64,000 nucleotides of DNA, from NCBI RefSeq assembly GCF_030867145.1, contig NC_134417.1:6301577-6365576 (forward strand), read 5' to 3'. Shown here piece by piece: positions 1 to 11,400 of this stretch. The notes beneath the pieces were generated by a model that was given only the letters and a program-made list of their open reading frames with translations, did not search any database and had not been told where the DNA came from. The position numbers were made by a program, and so were the translations under genes. Numbering within the stretch: position 1 is the first letter of the stretch; each line of letters begins with the position of its first letter. Source of the DNA: Opisthocomus hoazin. Its lineage: Eukaryota > Chordata > Aves > Opisthocomiformes > Opisthocomidae.

Positions 1-1
1 A

Positions 2-304
2 GGAGTCTCACTGCATCAGCTACGGAAGCTGTACAGTTTGCTGAAAGGTCATCTGGGAGGAGAGAGCCTGGCTGAGAGCTTGGAAAAGTTTCGGCAGGAG
101 GAGACCATTGACCCAGAAGAGGATATGAACAAACTAGATGACAAGGAACTAGCCAAAAGGAAAAGCATCATGGATGAGCTGTTCGAAAAAAACCGGAAGA
201 CGAAGGACGACCCAGATTTCATCTATGACATTGAGGTTGAGTTTCCACAGGATGAGCAGCTGGAGTCCTGTGGCTGGGACATGGAGTCAGGTGAGGAAAT
301 CTGA
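2..304 (+). CDS. CEP19: CEP19, C-terminal part (centrosomal protein 19), runs off the left edge
   Basis: The frame is open from the window edge to a TGA at 302-304, giving the last 100 residues of a protein about 163 residues long in human. The stretches [43 protein letters not shown] and ESCGWD are nearly identical to human CEP19 as I remember it. CEP19 is a small centriole/basal-body protein. It is recruited by the FGFR1OP-CEP350 complex and brings the RABL2 GTPase to the ciliary base, promoting intraflagellar transport entry; human loss causes morbid obesity and ciliary defects. The N-terminal part and any upstream exons lie outside the window. The gene is convergent with NRROS, as expected for the inverted human order. 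The identification is secure; only the left boundary is open. Confidence 0.96.
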   Translation, partial: GVSLHQLRKLYSLLKGHLGGESLAESLEKFRQEETIDPEEDMNKLDDKELAKRKSIMDELFEKNRKTKDDPDFIYDIEVEFPQDEQLESCGWDMESGEEI

Positions 305-1754
305 TTCTGGACAGGTGTCTTGGACAGGCAGCTGAGAGACAAGTCTCGCAGTCCTAACAGAGAGAACGATGTCAGCGTACGTATGCTACCGCGTCGTTTT
401 CAGTTCACGCCGCTGACGCACGTTACATTGGCTACGGAGAACCCAAGGCCTAAGGTGCTACAGCAGTTCCAGGTTTAGCTGAACTTCGTTTAAGAAGCCA
501 GACTTAATGAAATGGCAATGGGGCAGCTGAACTTATTTGGTGTTTTTAGTCTTTTTCTTTGTATGAGTGCCTAAAATAATGTTAAATTATTTAATCTTTT
601 GTTTGTTTACATTTCAGCCAGCTTTGGCTGAAAACCTCACCAGCTTGCCTTGCTGTGATTTCTATTCAGCTTCATCGGAAAATGAAGTGTTAAATATTTA
701 CATCTTGAAAGCAGTGTTAAAGTTTTGTTATATACATATGATATTTATTATTACTTACTGGAATGTTAAATATCTATTAGTCTTTCTGGATGAATCAACA
801 TTGCATTGAGAATACTACTCTTGTGTTTCCTGAGCGGTGCTTAAATCTCCAGCTTCAGCTTACACAAATAGAAGTCCTTGTATTTGAGAAACAGAATATC
901 TAGAAAGTAAATTAGTCTTGAAAGTACTTTTGAAAATAGTGATTTCAAACTGCCAAAGTGAGGCGTTTTGCTTCCCAGCACTACTAGACAATGCTTTCTG
1001 AGTAAGTAAGTGCTCAGTTCTGGGAACCTGTGCTTAGACTATCCAAAAAAAAAAGTAGTGTGGTAGAAACTCAAAAAAGCTGGGGGTGTGAAAGCAAACC
1101 CAGACGACGGTTCTCGGCTCACTCTAAGCAGTGCTAGGGGAGAACCTGATGTGACAAGTAAAGCTACAGCAAAAGGTCCTCCACCCAGTGTTTTGATGGT
1201 CCCCGAGAACTTCCTCCAAGACCAATTTATTTCCTGCCTTCCTTCTTGTAACCACAAATGAATTAAAACCTTCCAGTTTTATCAATAAGACATCGTATCA
1301 TAGCGTGGAAGCTGGGGTTTGGAAGAGCTCTCCTCCTACACACTGGAGATAGAGCCAGTTCTGTGAAAAATCTGAAACGAGTGTCAGTTAAACCACTGCA
1401 CTTTGTCATCACTGGAGAAGATGAGTGAGCTTACGTTTGTCCAAGGGAGTCTTCAATTCAAAAGAGAAATGGAAGCCAATGCCTCATTTGCCAAAATATT
1501 TTAAAAATAAAGCCTGACTCAGCTCTTCTACCCACAAAGGGGTGTGTAGATCTCCGGCACAGGCCCTTCTCTGTTTCCAGCTAAAAATTGCAACATAACA
1601 GCATATAAAGATCTCCCACTTGGGTGAGGGGACCCGTGGGGACCTCCTCCACACCTGCCCTGCCCTGGGGTCAGGCCAGCCTGCACCCGGCTTCATCCTG
1701 GCGGGGCTCGGGAGACGGAGCCTGCACCCCCTCCCCGGGCACGGCCATCCTTGC
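305..1754 (+). other. CEP19 3' UTR and downstream sequence; candidate poly(A) signal at 1506-1511
   Basis: This AT-rich stretch follows the CEP19 stop. The only good AATAAA I see on this strand is at 1506-1511, which would give a 3' UTR of about 1.2 kb, though an earlier non-canonical signal is possible. No other gene is recognisable. Short open frames here have no recognisable similarity and look like chance. Confidence 0.4.
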
Positions 1755-2500
1755 TGGATGAGGTGTATATGAGGTCTAATGAGTGCTGAATTGAGGGGGG
1801 TAATCACCTCCCTGGAGTGTGAGGTTCCTGCTGGCCTATTCCTCCCGCCCACCCCGGTCCTTCAGGATGGCAGTCCTACCCAGTGTCAACTGGTCCTCCC
1901 AATTTGGACTCATCTGTGTGCCCATGGCACTCCATGGCCTTCTCCAGATCATGGACAAAGACATCAAAGGGGACAGATCCTGATCAGACCCCTGGAGTTT
2001 TCTCACTAGCCTCCAGGTAGAGCGCAACCTACTGACTGCTACCCTTCTGTGCTTCATCATCCAACTGATTTTTACCTACTTAGTTGCCCACCCATCCAGA
2101 CCATGACCTCCTCACTTGGATGTAAGAACGTGGGACACAGTATTGAAAGCCTTGCTGAAGTTGGGGTAACTGGTACCCACTGCTCTGCCCTTGCCTACAA
2201 ATCCAGCCATTTCACTGTGAGAGGCAAGCAGGTTGGTCAGGCATGACTTACCCTTGGTTAATCCACGCTGACTGCTCCCAGCCACCTGCTTCTAGAAATG
2301 TGCTCCAAGAAAGCACACTCCATGGTTTTCCCGACATGAGGGTGACCGTCCCGTTGCTCCTCAGAATGTCCTTTTGGCCCTTGCTGAAGATGGGTGGGAC
2401 ATCTGCCTTTCCCCAGTCACTGAGGACCTCTCCTGATCTCCGTGATCTTGCAAGGATGATGAACAGCAGCTTTGTAAGGATGTCAGCCACTCTAACAGTG
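1755..2500 (-). mobile_element. Old CR1-type LINE fragment (reverse-transcriptase region), internally deleted
   Basis: Read on the minus strand, this follows the CR1 ORF2 nucleotide consensus as I remember it. From about 2495 down to 1850 it matches the reverse-transcriptase segment, including the part corresponding to 'aatgatctggatgaggggat' near 1950. It then jumps to a later CR1 segment, near 1810-1760, corresponding to 'ggtgattctgccc'. The middle is missing and divergence is high, so this is an old, dead insertion. No intact frame remains. The boundaries are approximate, to within tens of bases. Confidence 0.7.
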
Positions 2501-3860
2501 GAAGCTCGTCTTCTTGCCCTGGCATCCCTTGCAGGTCCCCGAGCCTCGGCTTCCCCGGCATTGTGCCCTGTGCCCAGCTAAAGCTGCTAACACCTGCGGT
2601 GATGGAGGAGCGCTGAGTGTCCCCCACACCGGCTCAATACGAGCAACAATGCCTACGATTTATCCATGTGCCAGGCACCGGGGTTCCTACCTGCGTGCGC
2701 GCCCACGGCTGCGCCCCACGTTCCCCTGCCAAAAGGAGAAGCGGCGGTGGAGGAAGCGCACACATCCACCCTCCGAGGCCGGCCCCGGCCCCCACTGCGG
2801 GGGGCACAGCCCCAGGGAGCGGGGTGCTCACAGGGGCACCCTGCCAGCGGGGAGACGCTGAAACGCGGCTGCCATTTCCACTGCTGGCACAGGCCCGCCG
2901 GAGGACAGCACAGGGACATATTTATAGGTCACTGTTGTCCCTCGGGCGTGCGGCTTACGGGCAAAGTAACGGCTGAAACAGGCTGAGGGATTCCCCAGCT
3001 GGGGCCTGATTTGGTTTTGGCTATTTTGGTCTGAAATAGGGCCAGAAAGCAGCCGTTTTCTGAGACAGATTGACAGCTGGGTTTCCAGAGCCTTGCCAGT
3101 GCTCGGTGCCCGCAGCACCACCAGCTGATCCAGCATGGTTTTTCCAGCCTGGCCCAGCAATCGGCCACGCAAGGCTCACGCATGACCCCGGTCCTCGTCC
3201 CCACGCCTGTGCCGGGGAGGATGCCGCCGCGCTGGCCCTGCTGCCAGCCTCGGCTCCCGCTGCCTGCACCTGCCTGCGCTGCCCCGCCGGCATCACTCCC
3301 AGCCCCACGCCATCCTCGGGCGTCTCCCTCCACCACCTCCCAGGACAACCCCGGTGTAAAGTGGAGTGACATGGGGCTGGCGGGGTGGGTCAAGCCCCCA
3401 GCGCACCCCACTCCACCCCACCAAGATCATCTGAGTCCAGCCCCCGTCACCCCCACACTGGCACTGCCGCTCGCTTCCCCGCACCCTGTGTTCCCGTTAA
3501 ACTCAGACACGCGTTTCACTGGAGACATCCCGACAGCACCGCAGGAATAACACTGCTCCAGATCTCAGCAGGGCTTCTGAGGTAGCACAAACCACCACCA
3601 CTTCTCGTTTCCACCCAACAGTCACCCTCTGAGGAACGCAGCCGCGCTTGCCCGGGTAGCGCGCTGCGGTGCGGGAGAGCCGGTACGTGCTGCGATCGGG
3701 GCTGGGTGGAGGAACCCCCCACGCTGCCAGAGCCAGCAGCCCACGAGAGCGGGGCTTGCGCAATGAGGAGGAAGGCTTTCTCTTATCTCCTTTGCATCTG
3801 TTTAAGCCAGCAGTTGCTGGAGAAAAAGAAAACAACGATGAAATATTACCAGTGGTATAA
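2501..3860. other. GC-rich intergenic sequence, no gene recognised
   Basis: Several overlapping open frames occur on both strands because the region is GC-rich and poor in stops. None has a domain, conserved splice sites or a family match that I can recognise. This is the convergent gap between CEP19 and NRROS. Confidence 0.5.
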
Positions 3861-3866
3861 TTTATT
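3861..3866 (-). terminator. Candidate NRROS poly(A) signal
   Basis: AATAAA on the minus strand, about 700 bases past the NRROS stop at 4561. It is the first canonical signal met downstream of the coding region and is therefore the likely 3' end. Confidence 0.5.
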
Positions 3867-4560
3867 CTCCTGTCTTTCAGTCAGTATTTTACATTGTTGC
3901 AGCTTGGGCTATTTTTAATTGGCTCATCTAGCTGGGATCACGACTTAACCAAGCAGCGACACCCCAAAATGTGTTTTTCAGCCCTGCTGACCACGCCTGT
4001 CTCATCAGCACACGCACACGGGTGCCCGCCCAGGGCTGCCTGCCAGTTTGCCAGCACGGGAAGCTGTGGCCACAGAGACCCTTCTGAGCAGCACCCATGG
4101 GATGCTTGCTCCAGCCTGGGGCACTCTGTGGTGGTTGGTTGCAGACCCGGAAAATGTTTTGCATTGGAGAGTTGGCTATGTGGGTGAATAAATAAAAGGA
4201 ACTGCCTGAAAGGGAGGAAAAAACAGTGCCAGGGGGCAACTGTCCATGCCCTTTGGCCAAGAGGTGTTTGGTTTCATGTCCGCTTGGCTCTCACCAACAT
4301 CAGCTGAAGGTTTCTGTTGAAGACGTGTCCCTTGAGGATGGCCAGCGCGGCCCCAGGCTCCACCACCAGCCACAGCCCCACACTCTTCGGGTACCCTTAG
4401 GGCATCCAAAGCAGGAACAGCAGCTCTCCCAGCACGCCCTGGTCCTCCATCCATCAAGTCTCCATCTCGCCCACCTCGGAGGGGTTATCACCTGTAATCC
4501 TGACAACCCACTCGCATTCACCGTTCCCGAGCCCTTCCTCCTCCTTCTCCTCCTCAGCCA

Positions 4561-6880
4561 TCAGTAAGGACTGGACAGCCCGCACCGGCTCTTCACCATT
4601 TTCAGCAGCTTTTGCTTGAGTGTGAGGAAGACGACAGCGAAGGCCACCAGGAGCGTGAGGCAGGTGGGCAGAGCCAGCACCAGGTAGAGGAGCGCGAGGT
4701 TGGCCGTCTGCCAGCGGCAGCTCTGCAGGACAGGCTCCGGCAGCGCCCTGGGGCTCAGCGTGCGGGCAGCATAGCTGCAGGTCACCTCCTGCGCATCGGG
4801 GACGAGTAGCCCCTCGGCCCGCTGCAGGGCGTCCCACCAGCCCAGCGTGCAGCAGTTGTAGGGGTTTCGGCTGAGGTAGACCTCCCGCAGGGTCTTCCCC
4901 AGTGGTGTCTGCGCAACGTCTGGCGGCAGAGCCGGGAGGCAGTTGTCCCGCACGTCCAGGCTGTGCAGTTTCAGGACTCCCAGCGAGGTGGGGAAGGCGG
5001 TCAAGGAGTTGCCTGACACATCCAAGCGCACGAGACTGTTGAAGGCAGAGAAGTCCACAGCAGTGGAGGAGAGGCTGGTGTTCCTCAGAGACAACACCTG
5101 CAGCGTCAGAGCAAGGTCCTGCAGCCATTCCAGGTCCCCAGACAGCGCCTGATGGTTGTCGGAGAGGTCCAAATGCATCAGTGACGTCCCCTGGAAAGGG
5201 TGGCCACCCAGTCCCCGCAGACCACAGCCGGCTAAGGAGAGATGAGTCAAGGTCTCGACACCCCTGATGTCCACGCAGGGGGGACTCTCCGCCTCGCCTG
5301 CAACAGCTGGCTGGGGACAGAGGTCGACCCGGTTGTGGCTGAGGTCCACGGTAGCGATCTTCCTGGTGTAGGTGAAAACCCCAGGAGGAAGTGCCCGCAG
5401 CCTGTTGGTGCTGAGGTTGAAGAGCTGCAGGTTGGGCAGGATATCCCCGGTGCCCACCTCCGCCCCCAGCTCTGCCAGCCGGTTCTGGCTGAGGTCCAGC
5501 TCCGTCAGCATGGCTAAGGGATCCCCCTCCGACAGGTCAAACGTCTCCAGGCAGTTCTGGTTGAGCTTCAGGTGGGTCAGGGAGGGCATCTGGGCCAGGA
5601 AGCCCTCTGGCAGGTACCAGACCTGGTTCTGGCTCATGTCCAGGAGGCGCAGGGAGGAGAGGTTGCTGTGGCAGATCTCATCCCAGAGGCTGACCGTTGT
5701 GATGTTGGTGGAATTGCCATCAATGAGCAGGAACTGCACCGTGACATCTGCCAGGGATGTGCCGTTGGGGAGGCGCTGGTAGAAGCTCATCTCGTTGTCC
5801 TTCAGCAGCAAGGAGTGCAGCTTGCTCTGCCGGGGCAACACGGGGAAGAAGAGGAGGCGGTTATGGGACAGGTCCAGCACCTCCAGCTCAAAGAGGTCAT
5901 CAGTTTCCAGGGCCAGAAACCACTCGATGATGTTGTTGCTGACATTGAGCACCCTGAGCTGGGTCAGGCCAAATTCCACTACGCACGGGAGGTAGTTGTA
6001 AGCTATGTTGAGCCTCTGCAGCCTCTGCAGCCCTTCAAAAGCTTGGTCAATCTCAAAGATGTAGTTCCTCTCCAGGTTCAGCTCCAACAGCTGTGTCAGG
6101 TTTGTGAAGACAGACGAGTCCAGCCTCATGATGATGTTCCTGGCCACGGACAAGGACTCCAAGGAAGACAGGTTCCAGACCAAAACTGATACCATGTCCT
6201 CAGTGAGGCGGTTTCCAGCTAGATCCAGGGTCCTCAAGGCTGGCAGAGCAGAAAGAGCAGCTGCTGTCAGCGAGTAGTTAGTGCAGAGGACGTTGTCTGC
6301 CAAGGAGAGCACATGGAGGCCTTGGCTGCTGAGGAAGGTGCCGGGCTCGATGAGCTCCAGCCGGTTCTTGGTCAAGCTGAGACACCGCAGCTGGTGGTAG
6401 GAGAGCAGAGAGGCACTGCCCAGAACCTGGATAGTGTTGCCATCAAGCAAAAGCTCCTCGGTATCACCTCGAAGATTTCCTGGGATGGAGCTCAGCCATC
6501 TCCCAGTGCAGTCCGTGGTGCTCTGCACCTAAAGCAAGGACATGTAACGCCGCTCTGAGAGGCGGAAGATGGGGGGAGATGAGGAGGGACAAGTTTGGGG
6601 AGCAGAGCGAGGATGGAGGAGGTAGCTTTGTGGTTAGAGCCTCGGCACCCCAGTCCACTCCTTAGCTAAGCCAGTGGCTGGGAGGAGGAAGGTCTGGAGA
6701 TGCTGAGGCACCTGGACATTGCAGGGCAGGACAAGCAGTCAGCAGGGTGAGGGTTTGCAAAAGAAGACTTACGAGCTCGCAGCCACCGGCAGACGTTGCC
6801 CAGGCCGCAAACGCCCCGATTCCCCACCGCACTGCCAGGAGGACCAGAAGCAGGGAGAGACCAGGGAGCGGGGCCTCCAT
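4561..6880 (-). CDS. NRROS: NRROS (LRRC33), leucine-rich-repeat TGF-beta milieu molecule, two coding exons
   Basis: The coding exons are 6880-6773 (36 codons, donor GTAAGT) and 6528-4561 (655 codons plus stop), joined in phase 0 to give 691 residues; human NRROS has 692. Residues 1-23 form a signal peptide. They are followed by an extracellular run of leucine-rich repeats, a C-terminal LRR cap (about 591-640, with NPYNCC), one transmembrane helix (about 646-673) and an 18-residue basic tail ending SRCGLSSPY, close to human SRCHWSSVY. Many N-glycosylation sequons are present. NRROS covalently tethers latent TGF-beta1 on microglia and macrophages for integrin activation, and also restrains NOX2. 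Cys218 (LPCVVEFGLT) and Cys362 (NQNCLE) sit where the GARP family bonds to the TGF-beta prodomain. The start codon is set by the signal peptide and splice acceptor. The acceptor for the first coding exon is at 6898-6897, so 16 bases of 5' UTR precede the ATG in that exon. Confidence 0.97.
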
Positions 6881-8291
6881 CTCAGCGGTGGCACTCCTGC
6901 GGAGATGAAGACAGAGGTGAGAAAGTCAAAACCTGCAGACCACTCATCCCGAAAGCCCTAGGTTTTCCTGGGGAGCCGATCATGGCAGCAGTGATCCTGG
7001 TGCACGGCTGGCCTCCTGCCCACGGCTGCTGCCTGCACAGCTCCCATCGTTGCCTCCGGGAGCACTCAGAGGCCTTGGGCTCCCAACATGCCATACTGGT
7101 AGCCACCGTGCCCTATGAGACCTGAGCCACGGTGAGCTGCCCATGGAGAAACGACAAAGAGCCCCAGCACCGAGCCCGCCCACCCCAGCCGGAGCCCTCA
7201 TGGGGTTCTACCAAGCAGAGCCTGGAGGGCAGGAGAAGAGAAGGGACGAGGAGGTGGCAGCCCAGTCCCCGCACAGGGCAGTGCGCATGGGAAAGGCACC
7301 ATCGTCGCTGCACAGCTGCTCGCAGACGCCACTGAACTGCAACCCTCAAGCAGAGACTTCCCCCCCACTGCCAGGGCTCGCATCCCCCCTCTCTGGCACC
7401 AGATGCTCCCCTGGGGGACACCGACCCAGCCACCACCGAGTCCCCTCCAGCACCCCTCCTTGCCAGAGGTCCTCCCGAGGAATGGGAGGCTCTCCAGCAC
7501 GAGGAGCCCCGTTACTAACTTGGTGGAACTAGAGCTGACAGCATTTGCATCGGGGGAAAAGCTCAACCTCAGGCAAATGAGCAGTGAGGGCTCGGCGAGG
7601 GCTCAGCAAGCAGCGTTCTCATAACTGCCAGCGCTTGAAGAAGAAACAGGGGGTTATTTCTGGCAGCCTGGGTGGCCAGAGCCTTGCAGCACAGAGGGAG
7701 CAGGGATGTCCCAGGTTGTCTCCTTCCTTGGGACAGCCAAAAGCGTTAAGCTGCTGCCTTACCAAAGCGGCATTTATTAATCTCGTGGGGATGGGAAGGA
7801 AGCCCTCCCAAGCCCTCGGTCTCCAGCAGTGCCTTGCACCCAGGCACGGTGGCAGGAGAGGGACCCTGCTGTGTCCTCGCTGCACTCCGGCTCGCCTTCA
7901 GCCCCTGAACCCCTCCGCAGAAGCTCACGCTTTCCTTCGCCCAGTTCAGCCTTTCTTTGCCGCCCAACGCTGCCCTTCCCCAACACCAGAAGAGCCTCCA
8001 TCCTCCCCAGCTCCTCCCTGGGGCCGCGGGGACGGCGCATGCCCAGCCAGGAGAGCGGGCGGCAGCACTGGCAGCAAACCCCTGCCCGCAGCGGAGCACA
8101 CATGCAAGAGTCTGGGAGCGCCCGGGGTGCTCCCCACGGTGCCCGCCAGCCCACGCAGCCGCAGCTCTTGTGAGCATGGGCATGAACGACGCACGGCCAC
8201 CACGGATCTTCAAGCTGGCGAAGGGGGCTCCCCAAAACCCCCCCGGCGGAGTTTTCCCCCCGGCAAAGGTATCGGGGGGCCGTTACTCACC

Positions 8292-8440
8292 GCGTGGGGC
8301 GGCGCGCAGGGTTTGCCGCAACTCATCCTGCAGCCGGCGGCCCCTCCGGCTGCGCTCGGGGGGCTCCTGGGGCCAAGGGTAGGTGCGACCCGCTGGGTCT
8401 CTCTCCCACCCGCTTTCTCACTTAGCATTAATATAGCCTT
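8292..8440 (-). promoter_or_regulatory. Probable NRROS promoter and non-coding first exon
   Basis: On the minus strand a TATA-like element (about 8437-8429, in 'ggctatattaatgc') lies roughly 30 bases before a GC-rich segment that ends in an excellent GTGAGT donor (GT at 8291-8290). This faces the acceptor at 6898-6897 across a 1.4-kb intron with no other recognisable content. The likely exon runs from about 8400 to 8292. It carries a short upstream ORF, described under findings. This rests on splice and TATA motifs only; no transcript was seen. Confidence 0.45.
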
Positions 8441-11400
8441 TGCGGAAGGAGCTAACGGAAACTGCAGTCACATGGAGGCAGAGAGCGCGGCCAGGCACTT
8501 CGCTTACTGATCTCAGCACTTAGAACCCGGGTCATGCACTCGCAAACAGCTCCCCAGCAAGGAGGAACCGTGGGGGCCAGGCAGGCAAGGAGGGGGACGC
8601 AGGGGGAACTGGCCCCTGCCAAGGGTCACGCAGCTTCTGGCTCTCCCACTGCTCCTGGAGACAAGCCAGCTCTGGGGACAACCCTTGCACCGTGACTGCT
8701 CTGCGTAGCTCCTGCAGCAAAACCCCTGCAAGGTTTCAGGCAGCAGAGTCAGTGACCCGGGGGGTTTCTTGCCTGCGGAGCCGTGCCGCTGACCCTGATG
8801 GGGATGGAGAACAGCCACTGGCACTGCCCTGCATGGCACCCATTCCCATTGCGTGCCTCTAGGCCGCTGCTTGCCTCCAGCACCCAGCACAGGGGCTTCG
8901 ACAGGAGCCAAGGGATGCACTTCCCGCGGGGGAAGGAGAAGGTGCCGTCATTTCCCGTTGTATCCCAAGCCAAAGTTGCACGGGTCCCCCCATGTTGAGT
9001 CACCCCGCTGTGGGACACCAGTGGCCAGCCCCTCGCGTTGTCTTGGTGAGATTCAGGATGCTCAGATCCCACCGCCCACAGAGCTTTGGGTCTCCTGGGG
9101 CTGCTCGGGATTCTGCCAAACACAGCACCCAGGGTGCAAGTCAGACCCATCTGGACACAGGGACCTCCCAAGTGCCAATCCCTGTGTGAAAGTCAGCATA
9201 AATGGCTTTTCCCACAACTGCCAAGGCAGAGAGAGAGAAAAATCCACATTTACAAGGCAATATAAACAGGGAGGCCCTCTGCCTCCTCACCCCCATCTAC
9301 CCCTGCTCTCCATCTCCCCACCCCACGTCTCCCCTCTCCCAGGTTCTTCACACACCCCCAGATCAATCCAGCTGCTGAGGGGGAAAACAGTTTGCCTGGA
9401 TTTACCTAGCTGGGAGAGGGTTCGAAACGACCAGGAAAGGATTCAGCCCTGCAACAGGGGCCTGTGCAGTGGCATCAGCAGGGACCACCCTGCGAGGTCC
9501 ATGCACCACATCCCAGGCATCGGCGCCAACAGGACCTTCTGCAGCAGTCAAGAGATGAAACGTGTCACTGCAGCACACCAAGCCCCCACCGTGGGACTTC
9601 ACGGCCTGGGTCACCCTCACCTGCCAGACCAAGCAGCCCCCAAACTCCTGCAGCCAGCACAAATGACTGGGGAGGTGTTTTTTCTGCCTTCACCCTAAAT
9701 TTCATTTCTTCTCTGGAAGAAGACTCAACTCTCCCATGTCACTCACGAAAAAGCCCTGTGGTTTCATTTCCTCCATTTTCAAGGAAGTCTGAAGCATAAA
9801 AATCAAGAAGGAAAAGAGAGAAGCACTCTTCATCCAAGTGAACCAGAGCAGATGGCAGAAGCTCTGCAGTGGGGCAAAATTCTCATGGTGTTGCTCAAGG
9901 TCACATGAAGGGCTGAGACTGGTTGACAGTTACAAACCCACTCCTCAGAACCTTGCCATGAGCCCGACCCACCCCAAAACCTCTCATCTGATGCCTGGAG
10001 AGGCAGGAGCCGGCAGAGATTCACCCCAGACCTGGGAAGTCCTGAAGCCATAAAACTGGAGCATCCTCACCTGTGATGATTCCCAGCTCTTGGGTGATCC
10101 GGAAGCTCCTGGGAGACTTCCGATGAGGTTCCTTCATGTGGTGCCACCAAAGAAGGTGATGAGCAACGGGCCAAACCAGCTTCTTCCCTGTAGCCCAGGA
10201 GGAACTGGGAGAAAAACCAACGTGCTTCATCCCCATGCTTCATCCCCAGCCCACCACTTCAGCTGACCGAAGCCAAGCCAGCATAACCCCCTTTTCCCAG
10301 CAGCGAAGGTGCCTGCTGATGGGGCACCGGGGGATGGGAGAGCACCCACGCTGCCAGGCTGTGTTTCGCCCACCCTGTCGTCCCTGGAAAGCAGCCACAG
10401 CCCGGGGCTGCTCCCCACAGAGTGCCCGCTGGCTCTGCACTGGGGCAGCCGGCCGCAGCCTTGCGTTTCACGCTTTCCCCACATCCTGCAGCCAGATTGT
10501 TTTGAAAACATCTTGAAGCTGCTGCTTGCTCTCCTCTTCCTCTCAAGCAGCATCATGCCCACACCCAGCCCTCCCAGTAAGGACTGGATATGTGTTTTGA
10601 GGGTGTTTTGTTTTTTAATATCAGCACAGTAAAGGCATAGGGACTGAGCTGCCAGGAGCTGCTGGTCTGAACAGCTCTTCATGAAGCTCCAGTCCAGCTC
10701 AATAGCACAGGTGGATTAAACTGAAGGAGATTCAGCCACTTGGAGCGATGTCCACAGATGCAGCTGCAATTCCTGCAGCTGTAGGAGAGGACTGGGAATC
10801 CCCACATGGTTTCACACCCAGTAAGCCAGTGAGCTTCCTCCATTCCTCCCACCTCTTCTTCCCTCCAAGCCATCTTTTTTCCATAACAACCCTCAAATTG
10901 TCAAGTGCAAAGAGAAAAGTTGCAACGAGAGGACAACCTCCCGGTCACCCCTGGACTGCTGCACCCAGCACAGGACCCCATGGGAGAGGAGAAACTGCAA
11001 CAGAAAATGGCAACCCCATCGCTGCGCCTCAGCGTGCCCCTTGTTTTCCTGCAGGAAATGTGATATTTTTCCAGAGTGGAAACACCAAGGAAAAGGTCAC
11101 TCACGGTTCACACACCAGCAGGACCACAGCCTGGGATGAGTCGGGACAAAGTGAAACAGAAATGCTTCTCCATGGGCTTCCTCTACTCCCACTGCGATGG
11201 AGAAGTGGAGACAACTAAACAAGTCGCTCCACAAGGGATGAAGGCACAAAGCATTCCCGGAAAGCCTCTGGCTCTGCTTGGTCTCCAGCATTTTGCCTGA
11301 CAAGGAGAGGATGCAGGAGCACCCCTGCAAAGGGAAAAAGAGACAGGGAGAAGACCCAGCTGCTCTGGGAAACGAGCCTGGGAAGGCTTCCATAAGTACC

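Noticed and set aside
1290-1345. Possible degraded CR1 tail ('tatcatagcgtggaagctgg')
   Set aside because: Similarity is limited to a few words and does not extend into the CR1 3' region on either side.
5572-6189. Open frame of 205 codons antisense to NRROS, and other long frames over 4454-6189
   Set aside because: These are shadows of leucine-rich-repeat coding sequence; repeated Leu/Asn codons read open on other frames. No independent gene features.
7584-9698. Long plus-strand open frames (about 308 and 281 codons) upstream of NRROS
   Set aside because: GC-rich composition, Pro/Ser/Ala/Arg-biased translations, no domains, no consistent splice sites.
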